DNA of 64,000 nt from NCBI GenBank assembly GCA_944472155.2, contig OX235275.1:55073228-55137227 (forward strand). The letters are read 5' to 3'. This DNA is from Trichobilharzia szidati (taxonomy: Eukaryota; Platyhelminthes; Trematoda; Strigeidida; Schistosomatidae). The position numbers and the translations under genes were made by a program. This document shows, piece by piece, positions 61,401-61,754 of the stretch (positions are counted from its first letter, which is position 1; the number at the start of each line of letters is the position of its first letter). The notes under the pieces were generated by a model. The model did not search any database, was not told the origin of the DNA, and worked only from the letters and a program-made list of their open reading frames with translations.

Positions 61401-61721
61401 GTCAACTGGTCTGGTACAATGCCATATGTTCAAACGTCAAACAACAGCAACAATAGCAGCAGTAATAATGCGAATAACACCACTATGTCCAGTAGTCAAC
61501 AGTTATCAACGCCAACACCAACGCCAATTCATCCATCCCCGTCAATGAATCAGATAAGCAGTAGCTCATTTATTGGTGGCAGTGGCAGTGGAAGCGGCGG
61601 CGTCGGTGGCTTCAGTAACTCACAAACCTCTTTGACCACTGGTGGTACAGCAGGGTTTAGCAACAATTTTGTACTGAATGCTAATAATCCATGGGCGACA
61701 GCAATTGTCCCTCAATCATTG
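12349..61721 (+). CDS. SNAP91/PICALM-like: AP180/CALM-like clathrin assembly protein, partial gene, ten exons a-j (whole span)
   Basis: Joined exons: 12349-12388, 16715-16771, 18320-18431, 23050-23156, 29604-29663, 34149-34219, 37321-37760, 45485-45769, 50034-50129, 61258-61721. Every junction has AG/GT and matching phase. The product (about 575 residues visible) follows the family order: MRTM, LLKTLPVIEKQIDALL, the YNEGMINLI helix, YKSFVKRM, VLEALEQHLAYLE (all ANTH domain), then a Ser/Thr/Asn/Gln-rich tail with clathrin/adaptor motifs. Family members bind PIP2 through ANTH and recruit clathrin and AP-2 to endocytic pits and synaptic vesicles; that role is inferred. ANTH residues before MRTM (including the PIP2-binding Lys cluster) are not in the window. 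The 3' end is unresolved. Introns range from 1.5 to 11 kb and are packed with retroelements. Confidence 0.93.
12530..12990 (+). repeat. Repeat U, copy 1
   Basis: Shares ordered blocks with 52640-53190: tagtttgtgatacggttagg, a aagtttga-ccaca-cagtgg block, and cgaaacaggttcatac. It is heavily diverged, with no coding signature. Class unknown. It lies 150 bases after exon a. Confidence 0.55.
13391..13627. repeat. FB1 short hairpin
   Basis: Arms of about 107 bases (13391-13497 and 13522-13627) with a 24-base spacer; tRNA head deleted. The + arm carries gtactgatgaagagtcccaa followed by actaggacgaaac, a hammerhead-like core with a CTGATGA and a GAAA box and a GTCC/GGAC stem. Confidence 0.8.
14105..14197 (-). 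mobile_element. PLE-B terminal fragment
   Basis: Matches the PLE-B end seen at 15780 and 38590: attttattttgataaagtct, cacagtgtttgttatacagt, atttactgatga. It stops abruptly at the start of the next R-A copy. Confidence 0.7.
14198..14870 (+). mobile_element. R-A fragment with RT motifs
   Basis: Reads TSGVRQGCPLSTFLFNFITD, then GIDLLPSGNNLIDLEYAD (followed by a decayed D), LLNTLSCNLRMFGTRFAPAV, SLEIGSEVVEHVDRFTYLGS, and further decayed C-terminal parts to 14870. GVRQGCPLS is RT motif 4. Frameshifts and an internal stop kill it. It continues into a repeat U copy. Confidence 0.82.
14880..15540. repeat. Repeat U, copy 2
   Basis: Shares with the other U copies a cctggacactcagactgaag block, gttgaacccacaaagcagtg and a middle tctggagctcatgtat segment. 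No coding potential was recognised. It directly precedes a PLE-B copy. Confidence 0.5.
15600..15900 (-). mobile_element. PLE-B inverted 5' arm (N-terminal coding plus end)
   Basis: Minus-strand reading gives FDKLQLEVLSLGPKFYDFRT and EISQIDTDVQLV, the same as the + strand at 16370-16460 (CEALSLGPKFYDFRTEISQI). The outer part holds gatgacgtttcgagcacaaa, the PLE-B terminus. The two halves form an inverted repeat interrupted by PLE-B sequence and a SINE. Confidence 0.82.
15901..16640 (+). mobile_element. PLE-B 5' coding portion, interrupted by S2
   Basis: Frame fragments include FMQLPEDMRLQFVE-like text (ttatgcacttctccagcttccag region, decayed), NFLLTKK-like text, then after the S2 insertion LSLGPKFYDFRTEISQIDTG, a decayed LYTNRGLGRLL segment and ERFKSTLMDCCY. 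This LSLG-x-KF pattern belongs to the N-terminal region of Penelope proteins. It ends about 70 bases before the exon b intron segment. Confidence 0.75.
16125..16357 (-). mobile_element. S2 tRNA-derived SINE inside PLE-B
   Basis: Minus strand: GCGTCGGTGGCATAGCGG head, a gaccgtgcacatggtcc stem-like part, GGTTCGATCTCC B box, cctttacctcgctaagccag body, and the R-B-like tail ttccactggggaacgtgaag. It separates two halves of the PLE-B coding region. Confidence 0.82.
16715..16771 (+). CDS. SNAP91/PICALM-like: AP180/CALM-like exon b (ANTH, LLKTLPVIEKQIDALLLFD)
   Basis: A 57-base exon flanked by ttctaatag and gtaagt. It reads LLKTLPVIEKQIDALLLFD in phase 0 to phase 0. This is the conserved ANTH helix given in mammalian CALM as LLKT-x-P-x-x-x-x-Q-x-DALL-x-F. 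It has no stop, no repeat similarity, and sits 340 bases after a PLE-B copy and 210 bases before an antisense R-B copy. Confidence 0.93.
16990..18130 (-). mobile_element. R-B RTE-like retrotransposon, antisense in intron b-c
   Basis: Minus-strand fragments: GLQVNTE.., APTTKGRHLTEVTSFTYLTK, RNRKGKIRLHQPETSLEIFC, MKKKIRIFQKLMSSWSFITK and DQMARKNKK, to a 3' end of gttccgagtggaacataggg (reverse) and an ATT tract at about 16990. The RT core is broken by frameshifts. It ends 190 bases before exon c. Confidence 0.78.
18320..18431 (+). CDS. SNAP91/PICALM-like: AP180/CALM-like exon c (ANTH, YNEGMINLI helix)
   Basis: A 112-base exon after tgtgtttag, ending ATAG|gtaagc. It encodes 37 residues starting ATTNELSNSLL and ending YRDLIRLYAVYNEGMINLI, then one base of a Gly codon (phase 1). 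The family signature F-K/R-D-x-I-R-L-F/Y-A-x-YNEG-x-INLL is evident, the strongest single diagnostic of the gene. A SINE (S2) lies 45 bases downstream. Confidence 0.95.
18475..18715 (+). mobile_element. S2 tRNA-derived SINE
   Basis: The head GCGTCGGTGGCACAGCTGTT starts the copy. GGTTCGATTCCC is an intact B box. The body cctttacctcgctaaagtag follows, and the tail is tcccactgggaacgtgaagg then AATAAA. It is the best-preserved S2 copy and sits just after exon c. Confidence 0.86.
18716..19371. other. Intron stretch, unclassified
   Basis: No exon found. The segment 18930-19260 (ggtactgggggatacattgc and nearby) looks repeat-like but I could not match it to another copy in the window. Confidence 0.4.
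19372..20703. mobile_element. PLE-D Penelope-like element with inverted arms
   Basis: The arms are 19372-19719 (minus sense) and 20163-20703 (plus sense). The spacer encodes, on the minus strand, an RT fragment MGSPLGPVLAYFFLSKVENG, SYFRYVDDTFIILDVKADKN and LMFTCEEEHDGRLHFLYVQL; YVDD is the Penelope RT catalytic box. The + arm encodes a GIY-YIG region, SMCIYKFSCSCGESYIGRKT, then ...SSILAHLIADSGH and IPKSLSKGIRIRLLHIAEE. The minus arm lacks about 190 bases covering the GIY-YIG core. Outer ends are TA microsatellites. Confidence 0.88.
20875..21090 (+). mobile_element. Smalpha-type SINE with decayed hammerhead
   Basis: tRNA-like head GTCCGTCCGAGTGACGTAGT with GGGTTCAAGCTCC as B box, followed about 60 bases later by a hammerhead-like core (21030-21085). 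This is the layout of the schistosome Smalpha family as I recall it. Confidence 0.68.
21030..21085 (+). ncRNA. Hammerhead ribozyme-like motif, C3 mutated
   Basis: Reads ATGACGA for the CTGANGA box (first C replaced by A), GTCTCAAATAGGAC as stem II with one mismatch (G/C, U/A, C-G and a U-G wobble), then GAAA, and a stem III ATCCA/TGGAT with loop TATTG, then a UU cleavage context. The loss of C3 should abolish cleavage. Confidence 0.65.
21345..22560 (-). mobile_element. R-A retrotransposon, longest 3' copy
   Basis: Runs from RT motif (GVRQGCPLSPFLFNFIIDVL) and LMEYADNIVLLGEDAVKIQS (YADN replaces YADD) through LNTFSCNLRMFGMRFPPAKY, a decayed central part, to the 3' end (gaactttgcacatatgtgcg) at 21380. 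The catalytic YADD second Asp is Asn here. Several frameshifts. Confidence 0.85.
22568..22865 (-). repeat. FB1 repeat, minus arm
   Basis: Core and tRNA-like region: caactgttccatcctaattt, gactcttcgccagtactcac, a damaged tRNA part (ctgaattgtcaacaggttgc), the catgaatt-analogous region and the 5' part to cttgcagtcagttacta. The common 3' end is cut by the R-A copy. Confidence 0.6.
23050..23156 (+). CDS. SNAP91/PICALM-like: AP180/CALM-like exon d (ANTH, YFTMSKRDCRLSLEIYKSF)
   Basis: A 107-base exon after cacatacag. The two leading bases complete the Gly codon of exon c to give GRYFTMSKRDC, then LSLEIYKSFVKRMEAMNVF and VKVAE, ending in phase 0 at gtaatt. This equals the CALM segment KYFDMKKNQC...YKKFL-x-RM-x-x-x-x-x-FLKVAE. 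The donor gtaatt is weaker than the other donors in the gene. Confidence 0.93.
23300..23610 (+). mobile_element. Smalpha-type SINE, + strand, hammerhead deleted
   Basis: B box GGGGTTCGAGTCTC at 23458-23471, then caccatcactcag, gcacacatccagctaccaag and the Smalpha-like segment cgtccttggattccactact, gtagtcatcattccctagat. The 5' edge overlaps a minus-strand copy (23345-23435). The region between ATCCA and CGTCC where the ribozyme should lie is only about 18 bases. Confidence 0.6.
23370..23435 (-). ncRNA. Hammerhead ribozyme-like motif (Smalpha type), minus strand
   Basis: Minus strand reads CTGATGA, GACCCAAATAGAAC, GAAA, then ATG-AG-CAT stem III and an AUC cleavage triplet, followed by TTGGTTTCCACTGCTGC as in Smalpha. 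CTGATGA and GAAA boxes are intact. Stem II has only its first and last pairs intact (G-C and C-G) with two mismatches, so activity would be weak. Confidence 0.62.
23790..24025 (+). mobile_element. R-B 3' end fragment
   Basis: Ends ggagccctatgttccactag, gaacgcaaagaataaataag, the R-B tail, after an upstream part with ggtgacatagacgaaatgaa that is decayed. Short 3' copy only. Confidence 0.55.
24055..24160 (-). repeat. FB1 end fragment with hammerhead-like core
   Basis: gaggatttcatcatgagctg, a tggaaagctgtttcgtccta core, and gactcttcatcag. On the minus strand this is CTGATGA-AGA-GTCC...GGAC-GAAAC. Confidence 0.65.
24658..24955 (-). repeat. FB1 repeat, minus arm with tRNA-like head
   Basis: Starts tattggtttgtagggatttg, then the common end, a shortened core (tcctggacagtttgggaatc), a B box GAGTTCAAACCC (minus strand) and the 5' portion to atttgtcctcactcccgacc. 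Confidence 0.65.
24956..25110 (+). mobile_element. R-A small fragment
   Basis: Contains tgcatcgactgagatagcta and gaaagagagttgttaagagag, a decayed piece of the R-A C-terminal region between two other repeats. Confidence 0.5.
25140..25935 (+). mobile_element. R-B retrotransposon 3' half
   Basis: Encodes TEVMKMTNQQQPQPAPITIN, WRNLKGVTSLLQPRS, RQNLKGKIRLHQSETGLEFF, then decayed downstream segments and a tail ttttcactcagaacccagag followed by AATAATAAT. Co-linear with 3800-4530 and the minus-strand R-B copies. Confidence 0.78.
26340..26880 (-). mobile_element. R-A 3' part with duplicated 3' ends
   Basis: Two R-A 3' termini (catagaactttgcacatatg at 26368 and cgatacgcagcaattcaagt at 26530) lie in tandem, the second followed by coding tail up to the S3 insertion at about 26885. 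The coding resumes after S3 at 27095. Confidence 0.7.
26885..27088 (-). mobile_element. S3 tRNA-headed SINE inserted in R-A
   Basis: Minus strand: GCGTCGGTGGCACAGTGGTT head, GGTTCGATCCCC B box, gcacacctgatatcaatagtc, then a tail cgatatcgcaagctgaaaat and ccatacttgtaccaaaaa. The head matches S2 but the tail is unrelated to R-B, so I call it S3. It splits an R-A copy. Confidence 0.8.
27095..27415 (-). mobile_element. R-A continuation after S3
   Basis: Contains a decayed VFDHRCLSSISCVK-like region (gaggatagaactcaggcacc complement), ...SVL.YG.., and ..RLVGCLLTKGRV.., FAYPNLRRLWLSRRDTRLVG. Shares order with 21930-22200. Confidence 0.7.
27420..27850 (-). mobile_element. R-A very old 3' fragment
   Basis: Weak co-linearity with R-A ends (catagattgatgctgtctac, tctcaatcgatatagcttca). 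No motif is intact. Confidence 0.45.
27885..28255 (+). repeat. FB1 repeat, full-length + arm
   Basis: 5' part (ggtcactagtgactggccat), tRNA-like head (TGGCTTAATGGTCTACGAGC with B box GGTTCTAACCCC), the core ctgctgaagagctccaaact and gacaaaacagctggcag, and the common end tctaactgatgtcagctcat. The hammerhead-like boxes are decayed. Confidence 0.7.
28495..28992. repeat. FB1 palindromic repeat, complete
   Basis: Minus arm from ccacggattgatatcagtta; plus arm to ctgatatcaatccgtagtca. Each arm carries a B box (minus GGTTCGAACCCAGG, from 28619; plus GGTTCGAACCCTGG) and a tRNA-like head. The centre (about 28690-28760) contains the ttccaccgatgacattgatt block. This is the clearest two-headed copy. Confidence 0.8.
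29301..29500 (+). mobile_element. S3 tRNA-headed SINE
   Basis: Head GCGTCGGTGGCACAGTGGTT, B box GGTTCGATCCCC, gcacacccgatatctatggt, tail ttgggctaccgatatcgcaa and gaaaattccatacttgtact, then an A-rich stretch. It ends 100 bases before exon e. Confidence 0.82.
29604..29663 (+). CDS. SNAP91/PICALM-like: AP180/CALM-like exon e (variable linker with NPF)
   Basis: A 60-base exon, phase 0 to phase 0, after a pyrimidine-rich tract and cacacag, ending CCT|gtaagt. It reads SAEPGGTPLPLDSENNPFQP. It occupies the position of the family loop Q-VGIDRGDIPDL between KVAE and the last ANTH helix, but does not resemble it. Either the loop diverged here or one more small exon lies in the 6.4-kb intron before it. 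It carries an Asn-Pro-Phe tripeptide, the usual EH-domain ligand. Splice signals and phase support the exon; conservation alone does not. Confidence 0.72.
29664..30490. other. Intron e-f start, mostly unclassified
   Basis: AT-rich. A weak S2-like remnant at 29895-29995 (ggttcaacagcagtggtgtt, tttttacggggtgtgaggtt) and nothing else I can support. Confidence 0.4.
30490..30850 (-). mobile_element. PLE-G GIY-YIG fragment
   Basis: Minus strand: SSCVYKLTCSCCTNTYISRT, then NRMLQCGRRKEHVPRWLLKH, SIAKHLLMSVHKININDCF. The C-x-C-x-x-x-Y-I-x-R pattern is a damaged GIY-YIG core (Gly lost). Upstream decayed sequence to about 31000 continues the PLE. Confidence 0.78.
31200..31830 (-). mobile_element. PLE GIY-YIG fragment with 3' tail
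   Basis: Coding (minus) from about 31830: SCGASYIGRTIMRVSH, then HPAWLSKGQTKSIRSAILSH, DTEHKIDVNKAAFRVIYRKP, RLLDIAEAVGIHFNKPNLCI and QKKLLQTLSLPHW. The tail contains an (AAT)n tract at 31385-31415 and a distal part with cttccaggctttacaattat, like other PLE ends. SxCGASYIGR is an intact GIY-YIG core. Confidence 0.85.
31385..31415. repeat. AAT microsatellite
   Basis: Ten uninterrupted AAT-type units inside a PLE 3' tail. Confidence 0.9.
31985..33100. mobile_element. PLE-F inverted tails around an R-B fragment
   Basis: Left arm about 31985-32325 (minus sense) and right arm about 32740-33090 (plus sense) share in reverse the blocks gaatagctatagcctcagcg, accaaacattgtgttaatca, ttgtcactttgtttaattta and a TG/CA microsatellite. 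The right arm encodes the PLE C-terminus, LLKYAEAIAIHKLKPSPP. Between them lies the 3' end of an antisense R-B copy. Confidence 0.8.
32490..32700 (-). mobile_element. R-B 3' end fragment within PLE-F
   Basis: ATT tract, then ttcctagaggaacatagggc (R-B terminus, minus sense) and the gttcggttctccgacaacgt segment also found at 34620 and 60040. Confidence 0.8.
33200..33960 (-). mobile_element. PLE-H GIY-YIG fragment with 3' hammerhead motif
   Basis: Minus strand: VKVRVNEHRLCTKRPPRNEL, LNSLEKRSAIAMHAIDNGHK and IDFDNVEILGRG, the region after the GIY-YIG core in the PLE-B type, followed by a 350-base untranslated tail ending with a hammerhead-like motif at 33233-33269. A GT microsatellite lies at 33478-33500. 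Confidence 0.8.
33233..33269 (-). ncRNA. Penelope-type minimal hammerhead ribozyme motif
   Basis: Minus strand: CTGAAGA, one A, stem II GCTGTG-GCTTA-CACAGC (six perfect pairs), GAAAC, then GTTC. Both conserved boxes (CTGANGA, GAAA) are intact. The extra A after the first box is what I recall for PLE hammerheads of other animals. It lies at the 3' side of a PLE, as expected. Confidence 0.72.
34149..34219 (+). CDS. SNAP91/PICALM-like: AP180/CALM-like exon f (last ANTH helix)
   Basis: A 71-base exon after atatttcag, ending GACAA|gtaagt. It reads VPPSVLEALEQHLAYLEAHK then QGD and two bases of Lys (phase 2). It matches the end of the ANTH domain in CALM, APSSLLDALEQHLASLEGK. The upstream 200 bases are AT-rich intron with no repeat I recognise. 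Confidence 0.94.
34560..35640 (-). mobile_element. R-B RTE-like retrotransposon, antisense in intron f-g
   Basis: Minus-strand order: MWAVDWIMRQTASNDETGIK, HTKNLEDLDFADDICLISHK, EDIQMKSNKSVTEEASKIGL, decayed segments, then the terminus ttcctagaggaacatagggc at 34583 with an ATT tract. FADD is intact in this copy. Upstream of AVDW it breaks at about 35640. Confidence 0.82.
35641..36380. other. Unclassified repeat-like sequence ending in AAAT tract
   Basis: Ends ctgcgtttaaataaataaat, suggesting a + strand retroelement 3' end at about 36375. A minus-strand frame at 36103-36339 is Lys/Arg-rich but matches no family I know. Confidence 0.4.
36440..37245 (-). mobile_element. PLE fragments (tail and GIY-YIG), degenerate
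   Basis: 36530-36620 resembles a PLE-A tail (cagcgaagagtctcttttcg, gctgtacaatcgcaaatata). 36880-37245 is a decayed GIY-YIG region: minus strand reads a CSCG-like block near 37180, then SVAAERK and EQPAKDNTFPSSLHCRNPRP. It ends about 80 bases before exon g. Confidence 0.65.
37321..37760 (+). CDS. SNAP91/PICALM-like: AP180/CALM-like exon g (start of disordered tail)
   Basis: A 440-base exon after ctactttaaatag, ending CTCG|gtaagt. The first base completes the Lys codon of exon f (GDKKTPSNPSPQQSQ). About 147 residues follow: a Ser/Thr/Gln-rich start, a charged helix-like stretch TPAERQRIIEEERARLEAFV, Gln- and Ser-rich runs, then KFLDLMCYEKLSTADDF and EQNLL. In frame, the reading frame stays open past the donor, but that part (LVIVVVGCFVYLV) is intron-like. 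Composition fits the unstructured clathrin/AP-2 binding tail of the family. The donor leaves phase 1. Confidence 0.9.
38003..38490. repeat. FB2 foldback repeat, interrupted by S2
   Basis: Termini 38003-38080 and 38400-38485 are reverse complements (aggaagccttggacctagat versus its counterpart with one small insertion). The centre, on the minus strand, carries a tRNA-like AATAGCTCAGTGGTAATGTC (A box) and GGGTTAGAATCTT (B-box-like). S2 is inserted at 38159-38309. Confidence 0.75.
38159..38309 (-). mobile_element. S2 SINE, headless, inserted in FB2
   Basis: Only the body and tail of S2 are present (ctttacgtcgctaagccaga ... tccactgggaacgtgaagga, minus). It is flanked by agacatt on both sides (38152-38158 and 38310-38316), and the uninterrupted FB2 sequence is restored by removing it. 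A 5'-truncated insertion. Confidence 0.8.
38575..39165. mobile_element. PLE-B: inverted terminal arm and start of RT
   Basis: 38575-38880 is minus-sense PLE-B terminus (gatgacaacgtttcgagcac, catttctggtatgagtgatg) and is the reverse complement of 43880-44130. From about 39028 on the + strand the RT is coded: VAMAWIPIVPDIFMDSWENT, then NPTPKIWWRYVDDTI, with intact YVDD. It stops where the CR1-like element enters, near 39165. Confidence 0.82.
39166..40515 (-). mobile_element. CR1-like non-LTR retrotransposon inserted in PLE-B RT
   Basis: The minus-strand frame (40587-39643) runs without a stop for about 290 codons of element sequence: RERDVLLSKLAATQSESWIN, NGKSSSTSLTLAGVPQGAVL (motif 4), SPFLFSFFLHDLPHSDIATF, VKYADDLSVSMPV (YADD), KLNPSKCQVVNF, NVKYLGLSISSDLSW. 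It is 5'-truncated (no endonuclease) and ends near 39170 with tails also seen in S3 (ggtatggaattttcagcttg). The YADD box is intact. Confidence 0.88.
40516..40968 (+). mobile_element. PLE-B RT C-terminus, continuation after CR1-like
   Basis: Resumes EQGELAIMLDFKIKRTEEGK, LHTSVYKMPTHSSRYLDFNS, SHLLYVKAGLVKCVTNRAVA, then decayed linker to RILYKTGIRVALKPTKQL near 40940. This is the usual Penelope order after YVDD. Confidence 0.82.
40969..41350. repeat. PLE terminal-type repeat X, left part
   Basis: A block ttgaattttgaataaaggaa through caacatggcaactcaacaag, repeated at 44748-45110. It contains on the minus strand CTGATGAGAGTAACCTGTGAAA, both hammerhead boxes but no convincing stem II. Its right part lies at 43462-43498, after the PLE-A hairpin. 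Confidence 0.65.
41394..43461. mobile_element. PLE-A hairpin: two 749-base inverted arms
   Basis: Arms 41394-42142 (minus sense) and 42713-43461 (plus sense) are reverse complements, essentially identical: a 123-codon frame in one register and an 85-codon frame in another are unchanged between arms. The centre and right arm encode LEFKGDLASDIMKRRISQSL, SSRPLLFNNLKDKIPLLTNS, the GIY-YIG block SMCVYQFTCSCGARYIGRST, and LPKSLRTRLICIAEALAIET. Flanks carry taaataaagtt at 41340-41350 and 43460-43470, a possible target-site duplication. Confidence 0.9.
43499..44130 (+). mobile_element. PLE-B GIY-YIG portion and right terminus
   Basis: Fragments RRILSKAGIRAALKPTNSLR, then NNIVYKVPCNDC (GIY-YIG lead-in) and ISNLEKSSAIALHALTYKHT. 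43880-44130 is the plus-sense terminus (ggaatgactgatcactcata, caataataaattgtgctcaa), matching the inverted left arm at 38575-38880. Confidence 0.8.
44205..44690 (-). mobile_element. R-B 3' end fragment
   Basis: Starts with the R-B terminus in reverse (ttccgagtcgaacacacaaa), then decayed C-terminal coding sequence (MGICYTLHPEQQDSDSNQHY). Confidence 0.65.
44745..45450 (-). mobile_element. PLE fragment: repeat X plus C-terminal coding
   Basis: 44748-45150 is a second, more complete copy of repeat X. 45194-45412 codes on the minus strand a decayed PLE C-terminus: THLVDTGHFVEISKSFKILN, RFTAEAIAIKHLRPNLFTQK. It ends 35 bases before exon h. Confidence 0.7.
45485..45769 (+). CDS. SNAP91/PICALM-like: AP180/CALM-like exon h (tail with LLDL junction and NPF)
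   Basis: A 285-base exon after ttatag, ending ACTT|gtaagc. With the last base of exon g it starts DLNDISTTPSPFSGGLSS, so the splice makes NLLDLND, a clathrin-box-like LL-D-L-N. The remainder is Pro/Ser/Asn-rich and includes PTNPFLLNSN (NPF motif) and NPMLTFPAPMMKS. The donor leaves phase 1, matching exon i. Confidence 0.9.
45828..46100. repeat. FB1 palindromic repeat, short
   Basis: Minus arm with GGTTCGAACC-type B box at 45899-45908 and plus arm with GGTTCGAACCCC at 46007. The centre is a tRNA-like head. It starts 58 bases after exon h. Confidence 0.7.
46105..46885 (+). mobile_element. R-B retrotransposon 3' half
   Basis: Encodes MQAKTNNLAEEASKIGLQVN, LEKTEVMKIPGQEQQQQTTI, SINGRNLKETTSLTTWEASF, then decayed parts and a terminus gtttttctaggaattacagg plus AATAATAAT. 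Directly abuts FB1. Confidence 0.8.
46960..47130 (+). repeat. FB1 fragment, plus arm
   Basis: tRNA-like region (ggatggaatggtcaatgggc), damaged B box GGTTTGATCG, core aaaaaactgtccaatactcc and a common-end remnant. Confidence 0.55.
47335..48210 (+). mobile_element. R-A 3' portion
   Basis: Thumb to 3' end: ttgcatcagacctaacgggt, gcatacaccaacttatgcca, ...SIEVRRC.LG-type decayed frame, and the R-A end gtggcgacttgaactgctgc plus ttctatgttgaaaacagtca with a TCAG tract. Confidence 0.8.
48245..49690 (-). mobile_element. R-A longest copy, RT fingers to 3' end
   Basis: Minus strand from 49690: LIIPIYKKGDKSSCDNHRGI (RT motif 0/1), VGFRPGRECSDHIYSPFDRF, KFLDLKMAFGSVSREVLWRC (motif A, catalytic first Asp kept, second Asp replaced by Gly), GVRQGCPLSSFLFNFITYVL, then DLEYADDIV, thumb and a decayed C-terminus to 48245. 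It is the only R-A copy here that reaches the RT fingers. Confidence 0.85.
49691..50033. other. Intron stretch before exon i
   Basis: Mostly unique. An ATT-rich tract at about 49940-49970 and the acceptor pyrimidine tract at 50010-50030. Confidence 0.5.
50034..50129 (+). CDS. SNAP91/PICALM-like: AP180/CALM-like exon i (FDSAF and Asn run)
   Basis: A 96-base exon after catcttcag, ending ATGG|gtaatg. After completing a Phe codon it reads FNSAIDFDSAFKN, a six-Asn run encoded by an AAT microsatellite, SSSTSYGAKSSPNM and one base of Gly or Ala. DFDSAF resembles the DxF/FxDxF class of AP-2 appendage ligands. The donor leaves phase 1, matching exon j. Confidence 0.82.
50130..50685. other. Intron stretch after exon i
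   Basis: TG-rich microsatellites at 50216-50235 and 50286-50302. No repeat family recognised. Confidence 0.5.
50690..51210 (+). repeat. Two FB1 copies in tandem, plus sense
   Basis: 50690-50815 is a decayed fragment (aaacctaaaagtcttgaattc, tactgatgaagagttcttta). 50885-51210 is nearly complete: 5' part, tRNA-like head with B box GAGTTCGAACCCCG, core ctgatgaagcagagtgccaa then aggctgacgaaacc, and the common end. Confidence 0.72.
51370..52000 (-). mobile_element. PLE-E GIY-YIG fragment with tail
   Basis: Minus strand: DCIYQFNCACGASYIGQCF (GIY-YIG core), decayed middle, EESFSVIYQLPNKLPKSSKH, MLQTVEAIAIHLEQPVLCVQ. The tail ends with cctgatgaagagcaggtttt on the minus strand (51400-51425), both hammerhead boxes with a weak stem. 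Confidence 0.78.
52160..52400 (-). mobile_element. PLE GIY-YIG C-terminal fragment
   Basis: Minus strand: VTQHNIDVNQGAFKVIYCIP, TNLNFTLRVRLLHIAE, very close to the fragment at 31425-31676 (IDVNKAAFRVIYRKPTNLNF). It is cut off at 52400 by an AT microsatellite. Confidence 0.78.
52422..52592. repeat. AT and ATT microsatellites
   Basis: (AT)n at about 52423-52457 and (ATT)n at about 52568-52591. Reading frames through them are artefacts. Confidence 0.85.
52640..53190 (+). repeat. Repeat U, copy 3
   Basis: Best-preserved U copy: tctgatagggttaggatagt, gcctggacatccagaccgaa, aagtttgatccacaaggtgg, accgaaacacgttcatacgt, gcaccaggtcgtttatgcgg. No coding signature. The order of blocks agrees with 12530-12990. 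Confidence 0.6.
53357..54880. mobile_element. PLE terminal repeats: two direct and one inverted
   Basis: 53357-53770 and 54160-54560 are direct copies (ctcagcgaaattgaaattga, aacttcttcagggaaattaa). 54745-54880 is an inverted copy of their first part. Between 53890 and 54100 is decayed PLE coding (ctactggagttgtcaggtga complement region). Each end carries a hammerhead-like motif (53396-53441, 54201-54243 minus; 54771-54817 plus). Confidence 0.72.
54771..54817 (+). ncRNA. Hammerhead-like motif at a PLE end
   Basis: CTGAAGA box, A, stem GTTCGG/CCGAAC with a 13-base loop, four to five extra bases, then GGAAAC. The boxes are present but the extra bases before GAAA make cleavage doubtful. Mirror copies on the minus strand at 53396-53441 and 54201-54243 share the stem; the 54201 copy reads CCGAAGA in place of CTGAAGA. 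Confidence 0.5.
55089..55821. mobile_element. PLE terminal hairpin, 282-base arms
   Basis: Arms 55089-55370 and 55539-55821 are close reverse complements with a 168-base spacer. The outer ends read (plus, right arm) gagcctgatgaagaagttat then tgaaaacaattgttcgctca, both hammerhead boxes with a short, weak stem. No coding sequence. It is likely a solo pair of Penelope terminal repeats. Confidence 0.78.
55840..56155. other. Intron stretch, AT-rich
   Basis: A short acaatacaatacaatac run at 55857-55876 and long T tracts. No gene or repeat recognised. Confidence 0.5.
56160..56640 (-). mobile_element. R-B 3' end
   Basis: R-B terminus in reverse (ttccgagtggaacatacgac) and the following decayed C-terminal coding to about 56640, where a foreign block begins. 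Confidence 0.72.
56641..57115. other. Block inserted between two R-B parts
   Basis: GC-richer than its surroundings, includes gcgtgaccgcagatcccagg and a C run followed by ctctccagagtggagaaaca. It looks like part of another retroelement (possibly R-C-like) but no coding motif is readable. Confidence 0.4.
57120..57840 (-). mobile_element. R-B RTE-like retrotransposon fragment
   Basis: Minus strand: TGMRWANNKKTQVDVDFADD (FADD intact), SCPISREFEELQEETNKLAE, ETVQTGLQVN, then decayed downstream parts. Upstream reads toward MIFSELWWTELCG where the RT start is broken. Confidence 0.78.
58255..58520 (-). mobile_element. R-B short RT fragment
   Basis: Minus strand: QMIDSGELREAFEMKTGIKQ, GCLLLIITCDIPNCGRLDYT, the motif-4 region of R-B (equivalent to VRQGCLLSPMIF in the 60.6-kb copy). 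Confidence 0.68.
58521..58925. other. Intron stretch, unclassified
   Basis: No exon or family match. It contains gattggtggattctcgctaa and gtgattggttgctgagtcag, unrelated to the other repeats here. Confidence 0.45.
58930..59180 (-). repeat. FB1 decayed copy
   Basis: A decayed common end (acatcagttagggaactatt), core aaagctatttcgcctcagtt, gtacgcaccc and 5' part. The tRNA head is unreadable. Confidence 0.5.
59185..59830 (-). mobile_element. R-B 3' portion
   Basis: R-B terminus in reverse (ttccaagtggaacatagaac) followed by decayed coding in R-B order, including segments matching 60340-60560 at low identity. Confidence 0.65.
59965..61190 (-). mobile_element. R-B RTE-like retrotransposon, best RT copy
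   Basis: The minus-strand frame 61154-60558 (198 codons) is stop-free and covers RT motifs: LYLNFIDFEKVFDSVNREVL (motif A, FIDFEKVFDSV), FEVETGVRQGCLLSPMIFLI (motif 4/B), NLKDLDFADDTSLISHKLED (motif C, FADD), NIKKTEVMKIPGQ. Downstream the frame breaks, then 60499-60311 codes KNKIRIFNSNVKSVLLYGSE. The terminus is at 59990 (ttcctagaggaacatagggc). It is 5'-truncated and ends 65 bases upstream of exon j. Confidence 0.88.
61258..61721 (+). CDS. SNAP91/PICALM-like: AP180/CALM-like exon j (C-terminal clathrin-binding-like region)
   Basis: A 464-base exon after ttccattcag. It starts ANTVQPSQSTLSLDDKIAQI then AGNLSI, close to the CALM C-terminal motif LDSSLANLVGNLGI. It continues through CRIYRAPDGSLSAVNWSG, Asn/Ser/Thr/Pro-rich runs, a Gly/Ser run, and ends NPWATAIVPQSL. 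I place the donor at TTG|gttagt. If it is not used, the frame runs on to a stop at 61784 through a hydrophobic, intron-like stretch (VVVEYFLLLFLL) that abuts an FB1 repeat. The final exon is probably beyond the window. Confidence 0.88.
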
Positions 61722-61754
61722 GTTAGTTTGACTGGTGTTGTTGTTGAGTATTTT

